Assembly (NCBI RefSeq): GCF_023094165.1 | Contig: NZ_JALMDK010000003.1 | Coordinates: forward strand, 372,001 to 436,000 | Direction of reading: 5' to 3' | DNA from: Crossiella sp. S99.2 | GTDB taxonomy: Bacteria; Actinomycetota; Actinomycetes; Mycobacteriales; Pseudonocardiaceae | DNA: 64,000 bases | Shown: one piece after another, positions 7,765-15,259 of the stretch | Numbering within the stretch: position 1 is the first letter of the stretch | Layout: the number at the start of each line of letters is the position of its first letter | The notes under the pieces: generated by a model | Databases searched by the model: none | What the model was told of the DNA's origin: nothing | The model's input: only the letters and a program-made list of their open reading frames with translations | Position numbers and translations under genes: made by a program

Positions 7765-8766
7765 TCAGCGGAGGTGGCCGACCTGGTCCCAGGCTGGGTC
7801 GGACTGGGTGTCCAGGGTGGCGGTGGGCTGGCCGTGCACCCAGGTGGTGATGGTGGCCAGTGCGGCGGTGTCGGTGGAGTCGCAGTAGAGGTGCAGGGTG
7901 CGGTTGCCGCGGCCGGTTTCGTGGGCGACCAGCAGGGCGGCGCCGTCGAGCCGGCGCATGAGGTCGTCTTCGAGGTCCTGCAGGTCGGTGAGGCCGGCGC
8001 TGGTGGGCAGGTCGCGGGGGTCCTGGGTCGGGTAGCGCAGGGTGATGCCCGCGTGCAGGTCCAGCAGTGGGTGGTCGATCCAGCGCATGGGGCGCATGGC
8101 GATGGCGGTGAGGCGGGCGCCGTCCTGGCCTTCGCCTTCCATGACCACCCAGCTGGGTTCGGGGTGGCGGGCGGCCATGGCGTGCACGGTTTCCGGCAGG
8201 GCGTCGGCGGGGAGGGCGTCGGCTGGTTGTTCGGCGGCGGTGTTGACCTCGCCGATCCAGCGTTCGAGGTCGTCTTCGCCGAGCAGCCAGGTGAGGGTGA
8301 GGAAGGCGATCTGGAGGGCGGCGTCCTCGGGCATGTTGGGGAACTGCGGGTGGTGCACGGTGACGTCGACGAGCAGGGATTGTTCGTCGACGGTGAGGGA
8401 GAGCCGGGTTTGTTCGAGGTCGAGTTCCCAGTCGGCGAAGTCGAGTTGCTGGTTGAGCACGTTGGGGTCGGCCTGGCGGGCGGCGCGGTATTCCCAGGTG
8501 GCGTCGGGGGCGGGGGCGGCGCGTAGCCAGCGTTCGGTGAGGGGGCGCAGGGCCGGGTCGCCGTTGGCGGTGACGCAGAGTGAGTGCTGGGCGTCCCGGC
8601 CGGGGCCGAGTTCCCATTGCAGGTCCTTGTTGATGGCGTTGACCAGGTGGGCCATCTGTTCGGGCAGGTCGGCGAAGTCGCCGGAGTGGATGGCGTTGGC
8701 GAGCAGGGTGGCGCCTTCCTGCTGCCACCAGTGCCAGAAGTCCTCGATGCCCTGCATCTCCACCAT
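7765..8766 (-). CDS. Hypothetical protein with DUF695-like C-terminus
   Basis: A 333-residue acidic protein without signal peptide or membrane segments. Residues 1-100 hold a helix-rich region with many tryptophans (FWHWWQQEG). The last 60 residues (RTLHLYCDST, then DPAWDQVGHL) resemble the C-terminal half of DUF695 proteins, in which a strand with Y is followed by a D-P-x-W motif. I do not recognise the middle. Codon use is normal for the window and the frame is long, so it is very likely a real gene. It is convergent with the MOSC gene (18-bp gap). The function is unknown. Confidence 0.7.
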   Translation of the reverse strand: MVEMQGIEDFWHWWQQEGATLLANAIHSGDFADLPEQMAHLVNAINKDLQWELGPGRDAQHSLCVTANGDPALRPLTERWLRAAPAPDATWEYRAARQADPNVLNQQLDFADWELDLEQTRLSLTVDEQSLLVDVTVHHPQFPNMPEDAALQIAFLTLTWLLGEDDLERWIGEVNTAAEQPADALPADALPETVHAMAARHPEPSWVVMEGEGQDGARLTAIAMRPMRWIDHPLLDLHAGITLRYPTQDPRDLPTSAGLTDLQDLEDDLMRRLDGAALLVAHETGRGNRTLHLYCDSTDTAALATITTWVHGQPTATLDTQSDPAWDQVGHLR

Positions 8767-8954
8767 CCAGCCGTGTGGGTGTCGGACGCTTGCGCGGTCA
8801 ACGTAACCGATGGGGCGGGCGAATGCGGGGTGGTTCGGGGGTGTGGCGGCGTGGGTGTCGGTGTTGACGCTGGGTGAGCGGGGCCGGGGGTGGGTAGGGG
8901 GTTGGTCACCGGCCGTGTCGATCTTTGTCGGTGGTGTGCGGTATTCCTCTGGGT

Positions 8955-9947
8955 GTGTTGTTGTCGCAGGCCCAGGAGTCGTTCTTCCTCGCGCGGCGGT
9001 CCCGTAAGGACTCGCCGCACACCACTGCCGCGTATCGGCGTGATCTGGCGGGGATCTCGGTGTTGCTGGCCGGGGCCGCCGGGTGCGCTCCCCCGGCGCT
9101 GGAGCTGGCGCAGGTGGGTGCGGGGGCGTTGCGGGAGGCGTTCGGGTCGTTCGCGGAGACCCATGCCAAGACGTCGGTGTCGCGGGCCTGGTCGACGTGG
9201 AATCAGTTCATGAATTTCTGTGTGGCTGATGGTCTGGTGGCGGGGAATCCGATGGGGGCGGTGGCGCGGCCGCGGCCTGGGGTGTCGATGCCGAAGCCGT
9301 TGCGGGGTGAGGACACGCCGGAGCAGTTGCTCTCGGCGGTGGCTTCGGGTGAGCGGAAGTCGCGGGATCCGTGGCCGGAGCGGGATTTGCTGGTGGTGGG
9401 GCTGGGTTTGGTGACCGGGTTGCGGTCGGCGGAGATGCGGGCGTTGCTGGTGAGCAGTGTGGTGGGGCGGCCGGGTGAGCAGCGGTTGCATGTGCGGGGC
9501 AAGGGCAGCCGGGAGCGGTCGATTCCGATCAGTGCGCCGATGGAGGCGGTGGTGGCGCGGTATCTGGCGTCGTGCCGGGGGCGGTTTCCGCATGCCCGGT
9601 TCGGGCGGGAGTCGGCGTTGTTGCTGGATCTGCAGGGTGAGCCGATCGGGCGGGGTGCGTTGCAGTATCTGGTGAGCTGTTGTTATCGGTCGGCTGGTAT
9701 TCACGATCGGGTGCCGACGGGGGCGAACCTGCACGCGTTGCGGCACACCTTTGCCACCCGGTTGGCCGAGGACGGGGCGAACGCGGCGGAGATTATGGCG
9801 TTGCTGGGGCATGCGAACCTGAATACGAGCCAGAACTACATCGAGGCGACGGGGCGGGAACAGCGGGCGGCGGTGCTGGGCAACCGCACTTACCGGGCGC
9901 TTGCCGAGGCGGCCGGGGTGGGTGGTGAGCCGGTTGTCGGGGACTGA
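8955..9947 (+). CDS. Tyrosine recombinase / integrase (XerC/D-like)
   Basis: About 330 residues. The N-terminal SAM-like core-binding domain (TTAAYRRDL, then SRAWSTWNQFMNFC) is followed by a catalytic domain with all expected residues: R in VTGLRSAE, K in RGKGSRER, H-x-x-R in HALRHTFATR, H in LLGHANLNTSQNYI and the nucleophile Y in that segment. It cuts and rejoins DNA through a phosphotyrosine. No excisionase, phage gene, tRNA or att-like repeat is visible nearby, so it may be a chromosomal Xer-type enzyme or a stranded integrase. Start uncertain: GTG 8955 or TTG 8925. Confidence 0.88.
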   Translation: MLLSQAQESFFLARRSRKDSPHTTAAYRRDLAGISVLLAGAAGCAPPALELAQVGAGALREAFGSFAETHAKTSVSRAWSTWNQFMNFCVADGLVAGNPMGAVARPRPGVSMPKPLRGEDTPEQLLSAVASGERKSRDPWPERDLLVVGLGLVTGLRSAEMRALLVSSVVGRPGEQRLHVRGKGSRERSIPISAPMEAVVARYLASCRGRFPHARFGRESALLLDLQGEPIGRGALQYLVSCCYRSAGIHDRVPTGANLHALRHTFATRLAEDGANAAEIMALLGHANLNTSQNYIEATGREQRAAVLGNRTYRALAEAAGVGGEPVVGD

Positions 9948-10032
9948 TCCTGGGTGGGTTTCATCCGGAATTGGGTCGGATTACGGTCGTTGTTCACCGA
10001 GTTGCGGAAAAGATGCTTGGGAATGGGGTGAT

Positions 10033-10069
10033 CGTCACTTATCGTGGTTGGGTAACCACAGTTGTGACG
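10033..10069. promoter_or_regulatory. Nested dyad upstream of zinc-ribbon gene
   Basis: CGTCAC (10033-10038) and GTGACG (10064-10069) flank an inner dyad GTGGTT-N4-AACCAC (10044-10059). Their centres lie within half a base pair of each other, 28 bp before the GTG start, which suits an operator overlapping the promoter. Confidence 0.4.
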
Positions 10070-10096
10070 CTCCCCCGTTCCTCTGGAGGTGGCGCC

Positions 10097-10471
10097 GTGA
10101 CCAGCCCAGGGCACGGCTTGACGCAGGGTTCGACCGCGGTTCTCCGGTCGTGTCCGGAATGTGGCCGGGTTGTTTCGCACCGGATGGAAAGGGAACAGCT
10201 GCGCGCTGACCTGTCCGTGGTGTGGCTGCTGGTGGATGCGGCGGGTGTGGTGCGGGTGCGGCGTTTCTGTGTGGGTTGTGCGCCGCGTGGCCCGGTGCTG
10301 AATGTGGAATGCCAGGGTTGTGGTGATGGCCCGTTGGTGTGTGCGGCGGGGCCGGATTTGCCGGGGCCGGTGGTGGCGTGGTTGTCGGCGGCGGGCTGGT
10401 TGTTGGACGAGCCGGTGGCGTGTGCGCGTTGTGCGGCCAGGTCGGTTCCGGTGCAGCGGCGGGCGCGGTAG
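10097..10471 (+). CDS. Small zinc-ribbon protein with four CxxC knuckles
   Basis: A 124-residue protein, strongly cysteine-rich. Four C-x-x-C pairs are visible in order: CPEC near residue 19, CVGC near residue 56, CQGC near residue 73 and CARC near residue 111, enough for two zinc ribbons. GTG 10097 is chosen because GGAGG lies 9-10 nt upstream; longer upstream extensions lack coding character. No named family is recognised. It lies 149 bp behind the recombinase on the same strand and has its own dyad-bearing promoter region. Binding of DNA, RNA or protein is possible but not shown. Confidence 0.65.
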   Translation: MTSPGHGLTQGSTAVLRSCPECGRVVSHRMEREQLRADLSVVWLLVDAAGVVRVRRFCVGCAPRGPVLNVECQGCGDGPLVCAAGPDLPGPVVAWLSAAGWLLDEPVACARCAARSVPVQRRAR

Positions 10472-10547
10472 CCCGCGGGGAATTCCCCGGGGCCGCCGCG
10501 ACCTTTTCCGCTGCTGCGGTTTGTGGACTCGTTGGGGTGCAACGGAT

Positions 10548-11411
10548 TCAGCCGAGTACCTCGCGGAGTGTGGCGGCGAATGCCTCGGGCTGTCCGGGGT
10601 AGCCGTATTCGCCGTCGAGGAAGCCGCCGTGGTGGCTGGGGAAGACGGTGGCTTCCTGGCCGAGCAGGGCGGCGGCGGCCACTGAGGTGCGTCCGGTGAG
10701 GGCGTCGCCGGTCTCCTCCCCCACGGCGATGAGCACCCTAGTGGATGCGGCGAGCAGGGCGGCGACGTCGGCCTGGTAGCGGATGACCGCCTCGGAGCGG
10801 CCGGAGAGCAGTGGGTCGTCGCGCTTGCCGTCATCCTCGGTGGGCATGCCGAACTGGGCGGGGTCGGCCGGGGGCAGGGCGAAGTACTCGTCGGTGAACT
10901 CCCCGATCCAGGAGGTCACGGCGATGAAGCCGGCCATGCCCGCGCCCCAGCCCTTGGCGTGGTATGCCTGCTTCCAGCCGTCGGCGGCGCGTTCGGCGGC
11001 CGCGGCGTCGGGCAGGAGCTGGATCAGTGGCGGTTCGTGGGCCACCAGGGTGGTCACGGCGTCGGGGTGGGCGGCGACCAGGGCGAGGGCGGTGACCGCG
11101 CCGCCGCTGCTGGCGAACATCTCCACCGGGCCCGCGCCGAGGGCTTCGATGATGGCGTGCACGTCCTCGGCCTGGCCGGTGGGCGTGTGGTCCACCTGGC
11201 CGTCCTGGCGGGTGCTGCGGCCGAGGCCGCGGGGGTCGTAGGTGATCACGGTGCGCTCGGGCAGGTAGGAGATCAGGGCCCGGAAGCCGTCGGCGGCCAT
11301 GGGCTGGCCGATCATGAACAGCGGCGCCCGCCCGTCGGCGGTGGGCAGTTCTCCGTGCACGTCGTAGACGAGCTGGGCGCCGGCGAACTCGAGGGTGTGC
11401 GTGGTTGTCAT
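10548..11411 (-). CDS. Alpha/beta hydrolase
   Basis: A 287-residue alpha/beta-hydrolase fold protein. The segment after the first strands contains PLFMIGQPMAADGFRAL and the conserved YDPRGLGRS. The nucleophile elbow is SSGGA (S in FASSGGAV, residue about 101), the acid is likely in AVGEETGD, and the histidine is in PSHHGGFLDG. It would be a cytoplasmic esterase or related hydrolase of unknown substrate. It is followed 5' by the GH92 gene on the same strand, separated by 65 bp. Confidence 0.85.
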   Translation of the reverse strand: MTTTHTLEFAGAQLVYDVHGELPTADGRAPLFMIGQPMAADGFRALISYLPERTVITYDPRGLGRSTRQDGQVDHTPTGQAEDVHAIIEALGAGPVEMFASSGGAVTALALVAAHPDAVTTLVAHEPPLIQLLPDAAAAERAADGWKQAYHAKGWGAGMAGFIAVTSWIGEFTDEYFALPPADPAQFGMPTEDDGKRDDPLLSGRSEAVIRYQADVAALLAASTRVLIAVGEETGDALTGRTSVAAAALLGQEATVFPSHHGGFLDGEYGYPGQPEAFAATLREVLG

Positions 11412-11476
11412 AGCAGTAGAGACCCTTCCGGGAGCGGAAACTCATCGGCCCGGAAGCATCATCTCGGTCAGGTCTG

Positions 11477-13771
11477 TCATTGGTAGGACGGTGGCGCCGC
11501 GTCGGGGGTGTTCGCCCAGTCGGGGTCGGGGGTGGCGCGCAGGCGGAAGTCGAGGTGGCCGCCGGTGCGCACGAGGTTTTGGGGCAGCCAGGTGCGGGCC
11601 CAGTTCTCGCCGTTGAGGTGGAGCTGGGTGATGTAGGGGCGGGCTGATCCGGCGCCGGGTGCGGTGATGTGGAGTTCGCCGGCGTTGTGCGGGCGGAGCT
11701 GGATGGCGGGGAACAGCGGGGTGTGCACGGAGAGGTCGGCGGTGCCGGGGGTGACCGGGTAGAGGCCGAGGGCGGACCAGACGTACCAGGAGGACTGGGC
11801 GCCGAGGTCGTCGTTGCCGGGCAGGCCGTCGGGGGTGGGGGCGAAGAGTTCGCTCTGGATGCGGCGGATGACGGCCTGGCTCTTCCAGGGCTGGCCGATG
11901 TAGTTGTAGAGCCAGGGGGTGGAGAAGTCGACCTCGTTGCCGGACCACTGGTAGGGCTGGTTGGGGCCGACGTTGACCTTGGTGAAGAACTCGTCCATCA
12001 GCGGCTGGGCTTTGGTCTTGCCGCCGAGGGCGGTGATGAGTCCGGCGATGTTGTGTGGGACGAACCAGCGGTACTGGGCGGCGTTGCCCTCCTCGAAGCC
12101 GTCCTGGCCGAACTGGCCGGGCGGGGGTGGCACGAAGCCGGGTCCGGCCGGGAACTGGCCGTTGCTGTCCTTGGGGCGCAGGTAGCCGGTGCTGGGGTCG
12201 AACAGGTTGCGCCAGTACTCGCCGCGTTTGGCGTAGGTGGCGGCGGTGGCGGGGTCGCCGAGGGTGCGGGCGAAGCGGGAGATGGCGAAGTCGTCGACGG
12301 CGTATTCGAGGGTTTGGGAGGCGCCTTTGCGGACGTGGCCGACCAGGGCGCGGTCGTTGGGGACGTAGCCGAGTTTCTGGTAGTCCTCGATGCCCTGGCG
12401 TTCGACGTAGCCCCACTGGACGGGTTCGGCTTTGGTGGCGCCTTTGAGCATGTATTTCAGGGCGGTGCGGGTGTCGAAGCCGGTGGCGCCGTAGGCGTGC
12501 AGGTTGACCAGGAGCGGGACGCTGTTGTCGCCGTTCATCACGCTGGTGTAGCCATTCGCCATGGGCCAGCGCGGTAGCCAGCCGCCTTGCGCGGCGGCGA
12601 GCACGAGGCTTTGCGCCATGTCGCCGGCGCGGTCGGGGTAGAGCCAGCCGTGTAGTGGGGCGAGGCTGCGGTAGGTGTCCCAGTCGGAGAAGTTGGCGTA
12701 GTGGGTGCGTCCTGGTTCGACCTGGTGGACTTTGCTGTCGAAGCCGATGTAGCGGCCGTCGAGGTCGTTGAAGGTGTTGGGGTGGATCAGGGAGTGGTAG
12801 AGGGCGGTGTAGAAGGTCTTGCGGTGGGCTGGGGTGCCGCCGCCGATCCGGATGCGGCCGAGGTGTTCGCGCCACTGGGCGCGGGTGGCGGCGCGGACCG
12901 GTTCGGGGTGCCAGCCGGGGATTTCGGCCAGGTTGGCGCGGGCGCCGTCGGCGCTGACGTAGGAGAGGGCGACCTTGGCGCGCAGTTGCCGGTTCCGGCT
13001 GGTGTCGAAGGTGAGGTAGGCGCCTGATTTGGGGTGGTTGGCGCTGGTGCCGCCGGGGGTGACGGTGCTGCCGTCCCAGGTGCCGTGTGCGGTGAAGGGG
13101 CGGTCGAATTTGAGGGCGAAGTAGACGGTGTACTGGTTGCCGCTCTCGCCGCAGAACCGGCCGGTGGTGGCGGATCCGGTGATCTCGTCGGGGGCGCTGA
13201 TCCGCACGGTGGCGGCGCTGTTGCCTGCCAGGCTGGCGCCGGTTTTGACCAGGACCTGGGCGGTGGCGCCTTCGGGGTAGGTGAAGGTGCCCAGTCCGGC
13301 GCGGGTGCTGGCGGTGAGTTCGGCGCGGATGTCGGAGTCTTCGAGGGTGACGCCGTAGTGGGCGACCTCGGCGCGTTCGGTGCGGTGGGAGAACTTCTCG
13401 GTGCGGTTCCATGGGGTCGCGCCGATCTCGCCGGCGACCGGGAGGATCGGGATGTCGCCGAAGGCGCCGCAGCCGACGGAGGCGTGGGTGAGGCTGAAGC
13501 CGCGGATCGGGCCGAGGTGGTAGTTGTAGCCTGCGTAGTTGCCGTTGTCCGGGCTCCACTGGATCATCCCGAACGGGGCGGTGGGGCCGGGGAAGGTGTT
13601 GATCTCGCCGACGACCGGGCCGCCTTTGCCGGTGCCGATCATGGGGTCGACGTGCTGGGTGGGGTCGGCGATGAGGGTGTCCTCGGCCGCGGCGGCGCCG
13701 GGGATGGCGGTGGCCAGCAGGGTGATGGCGGCGAGTGCGCCGATGACAGCGCGACGGTTGCGAGTTCTCAC
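11477..13771 (-). CDS. Secreted GH92 alpha-mannosidase
   Basis: A 764-residue protein starting at GTG 13771 (AGGAGG 4 nt upstream). A signal peptide covers residues 1-29 (RNRR then a hydrophobic core ending AAAAE). The mature part matches GH92: HVDPMIGTGKGG at the N-terminus, then INTFPGPTAPFGMIQWSPDN, a DWDTYRSLAPL motif in the (alpha/alpha)6 barrel, and LPGNDDLGAQSSWYVW with LGLYPVTPG near the end. GH92 enzymes are calcium-dependent exo-alpha-mannosidases acting on mannans or N-glycans; this one would act outside the cell. A LacI-type palindrome lies 17 bp upstream of the start, suggesting sugar-controlled expression. Confidence 0.93.
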   Translation of the reverse strand: MRTRNRRAVIGALAAITLLATAIPGAAAAEDTLIADPTQHVDPMIGTGKGGPVVGEINTFPGPTAPFGMIQWSPDNGNYAGYNYHLGPIRGFSLTHASVGCGAFGDIPILPVAGEIGATPWNRTEKFSHRTERAEVAHYGVTLEDSDIRAELTASTRAGLGTFTYPEGATAQVLVKTGASLAGNSAATVRISAPDEITGSATTGRFCGESGNQYTVYFALKFDRPFTAHGTWDGSTVTPGGTSANHPKSGAYLTFDTSRNRQLRAKVALSYVSADGARANLAEIPGWHPEPVRAATRAQWREHLGRIRIGGGTPAHRKTFYTALYHSLIHPNTFNDLDGRYIGFDSKVHQVEPGRTHYANFSDWDTYRSLAPLHGWLYPDRAGDMAQSLVLAAAQGGWLPRWPMANGYTSVMNGDNSVPLLVNLHAYGATGFDTRTALKYMLKGATKAEPVQWGYVERQGIEDYQKLGYVPNDRALVGHVRKGASQTLEYAVDDFAISRFARTLGDPATAATYAKRGEYWRNLFDPSTGYLRPKDSNGQFPAGPGFVPPPPGQFGQDGFEEGNAAQYRWFVPHNIAGLITALGGKTKAQPLMDEFFTKVNVGPNQPYQWSGNEVDFSTPWLYNYIGQPWKSQAVIRRIQSELFAPTPDGLPGNDDLGAQSSWYVWSALGLYPVTPGTADLSVHTPLFPAIQLRPHNAGELHITAPGAGSARPYITQLHLNGENWARTWLPQNLVRTGGHLDFRLRATPDPDWANTPDAAPPSYQ

Positions 13772-13788
13772 GCGTCCTCCTCGACGGT

Positions 13789-13806
13789 GCTGACAACGTT
13801 GTCAGC
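13789..13806. promoter_or_regulatory. LacI-family type operator before GH92 gene
   Basis: GCTGACAACGTTGTCAGC is a perfect 18-bp palindrome with the central CG step typical of LacI/GalR operators. It lies 17 bp before the GH92 start in the divergent promoter region. No LacI-family gene is in the window, so the regulator must be elsewhere. Confidence 0.75.
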
Positions 13807-13952
13807 CCGGTGCGAGTACAAGAATGGCGCGCTGGGGACGTAACGGACAGGCGTCGAACGGGTGGTTGGCGGCACCACCCATCGGGAGTCTTCCGCCTGG
13901 CAGGGGCACGAACTCAGACTTGCCCGTGCTCATCGAGGGAGAAGGGGCGCCG

Positions 13953-14660
13953 GTGCCGCCGACCCGCGCTCAGGACCAGCCGACGGCGGTGGTCACGGGC
14001 GCTTCCCGGGGCATCGGCGCGCGGATCGCCGCCGCGCTGGGGGACAGCCACCGGCTGGTGCTGGGTGGCCGGGGATCGCCCGCGCTGACCCGGCTGGCCA
14101 GGGAGTTGCCGGATGCCCAGGCGTGGCCGGTGAACCTGGCCGATCCGCGCGCGCTGCACGTGCCGCCCGGGATCGAGCGGCTGGACGCGCTGATCCACAA
14201 CGCCGGGGTTCTGGCCACCGGGCGGATCGAGGAGTGCGACGGTGGGCTGTGGCGGCGGACCTTCGAGGTCAACGTGTTCGCCGTGGTCGAGCTGACCCGG
14301 CTGCTGCTGCCTGCGTTGCGCAAGGCGGGCGGGCACGTGGTGCTGATCAACTCCACCGCCGGGTTGCAGGCCAACGCGGCGCGCGGGGCGTACTCGGCGA
14401 GCAAGTACGCGCTGCGTGCCTTCGCCGACTCGCTGCGCGCCGAGGAGCCGCGGTTGCGGGTGACCACGGTGTTCCTGGGGCGGGTGGCCACCGACATGCA
14501 GCGGGATGTGTGCGCGGTGGAGGGGCTGCGGTACCAGCCGGAGCGCTACCTCTCCCCCGCCACCGTGGCCGAGACCGTGCGCGCGGTGCTGGCCGCGCCA
14601 CGCGAGGCGTGCGCGACCGAGCTGGTGCTGCGGCCGGGGGCTACCCGGGGAAGCGACTGA
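13953..14660 (+). CDS. SDR family oxidoreductase
   Basis: A 235-residue short-chain dehydrogenase. The nucleotide-binding TGASRGIG, the structural NAG (LIHNAGVL), a catalytic serine in LINSTAG and the Y-x-x-x-K in YSASKY are all present. The start GTG 13953 is chosen for the GAAGGGG a few bases upstream and because the Rossmann strand begins about 12 residues later; a longer upstream reading lacks SDR similarity. The coenzyme is probably NADP(H), judging by the arginine after the glycine motif. The substrate is unknown. Its last 20 bp overlap the convergent phosphatase gene. Confidence 0.85.
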   Translation: MPPTRAQDQPTAVVTGASRGIGARIAAALGDSHRLVLGGRGSPALTRLARELPDAQAWPVNLADPRALHVPPGIERLDALIHNAGVLATGRIEECDGGLWRRTFEVNVFAVVELTRLLLPALRKAGGHVVLINSTAGLQANAARGAYSASKYALRAFADSLRAEEPRLRVTTVFLGRVATDMQRDVCAVEGLRYQPERYLSPATVAETVRAVLAAPREACATELVLRPGATRGSD

Positions 14661-15069
14661 CCCAGCGCTTCTGCCACGGGGTTTCCACCGCGTGCTTGTT
14701 GTGGTGCGCGCGTGCCCAGGCCACCGCCTCGGTGGGTGGCACGCCGGCCAGGATGGCCAGGCAGGCGATGACGGTGCCGGTGCGGCCGACGCCGCCGTTG
14801 CAGGCGACCTCCACCCGCTGTCCGGAGCGGGCGGCGGCGTGCAGGGCGGTGATCCGGCGGATGGCCTCGGCGTGGTCGCGGGGCAGCCGGAAGTCGGGCC
14901 ACTCCAGCCAGTGCCGGGGCCAGGTCAGGGTGTCGTCGTGGCGGGCGCGCAGGCGGGGGCTGCCCAGGTAGAGGCCGAAATCGGGTTGTGGGCCGTCGGG
15001 GATGGGGTGGCGCAGGCCCCGGCCGCGCACGACCGCTCCGTCGGGCAGGGTGATCGCTCCGGTCAACAT
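14641..15069 (-). CDS. Protein tyrosine / dual-specificity phosphatase-like protein
   Basis: A 142-residue protein with the cysteine phosphatase signature C-x5-R at VACNGGVGRTGT (residues about 89-100), followed by the helix VIACLAILAG. A general-acid aspartate is plausible in the HWLEWPDFRLP loop, which sits where the WPD loop of tyrosine phosphatases lies. The protein is cytoplasmic and short, as in bacterial DSP-type enzymes; the target is not known. ATG 15069 is used. It is divergent from the Cmx-like exporter and overlaps the 3' end of the SDR gene by 20 bp. Confidence 0.8.
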   Translation of the reverse strand: MLTGAITLPDGAVVRGRGLRHPIPDGPQPDFGLYLGSPRLRARHDDTLTWPRHWLEWPDFRLPRDHAEAIRRITALHAAARSGQRVEVACNGGVGRTGTVIACLAILAGVPPTEAVAWARAHHNKHAVETPWQKRWVSRFPG

Positions 15070-15099
15070 GATCAAACCTTAGTCCGGGTGGTAATTCCG

Positions 15100-15129
15100 T
15101 CGACCGGGTTTTGGCCAGGGTTGTAGCCT
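15100..15129 (+). promoter_or_regulatory. Promoter of the leader/exporter transcript
   Basis: TCGACC (15100-15105) and TAGCCT (15124-15129) are spaced by 18 nt, a good fit to actinobacterial -35/-10 boxes. The predicted start of transcription, 7-8 nt downstream, is the GTG of the short leader frame at 15137. Confidence 0.5.
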
Positions 15130-15136
15130 GCCGCTC

Positions 15137-15166
15137 GTGCGCAGCCCCGAGGCTTCCAGACGGTAG
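15137..15166 (+). CDS. Nine-codon leader peptide upstream of Cmx-like exporter
   Basis: GTG 15137 followed by nine sense codons in total (MRSPEASRR) and TAG at 15164-15166. The start codon coincides with the predicted transcription start, so it would be translated from a leaderless mRNA. Its stop codon touches the first base of hairpin arm A. A stalled ribosome here would cover arm A and change downstream folding. This is the geometry of antibiotic-sensing attenuators; that role is inferred. Confidence 0.5.
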   Translation: MRSPEASRR

Positions 15167-15206
15167 CCACCGGTCCCCCGGTGGCGTGCTCCTGCACGGC
15201 CACCGG
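15166..15206 (+). promoter_or_regulatory. Mutually exclusive hairpins (attenuator candidate)
   Basis: Three copies of one 8-nt sequence alternate in sense: arm A GCCACCGG (15166-15173), arm B CCGGTGGC (15178-15185), arm C GCCACCGG (15199-15206). A:B forms an 8-bp stem with a 4-nt loop. B:C forms 8 bp plus an inner 4-bp GTGC/GCAC stem with one bulged G. Only one can form at a time, and arm A adjoins the leader stop codon. Confidence 0.6.
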
Positions 15207-15259
15207 CCGGACCGCGGTCGATCTTCCTTGTCGATCCACTGTGGTTGCGGAGTCCTGCT

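Noticed and set aside
8925-9947. Integrase as part of a prophage or integrative element
   Set aside because: No tRNA, att repeat, excisionase, replication or phage structural gene lies nearby; base composition matches neighbours.
10475-10490. GGGGAATTCCCC palindrome after the zinc-ribbon gene
   Set aside because: No loop is possible without melting the centre, and no U tract follows; not convincing as terminator or operator.
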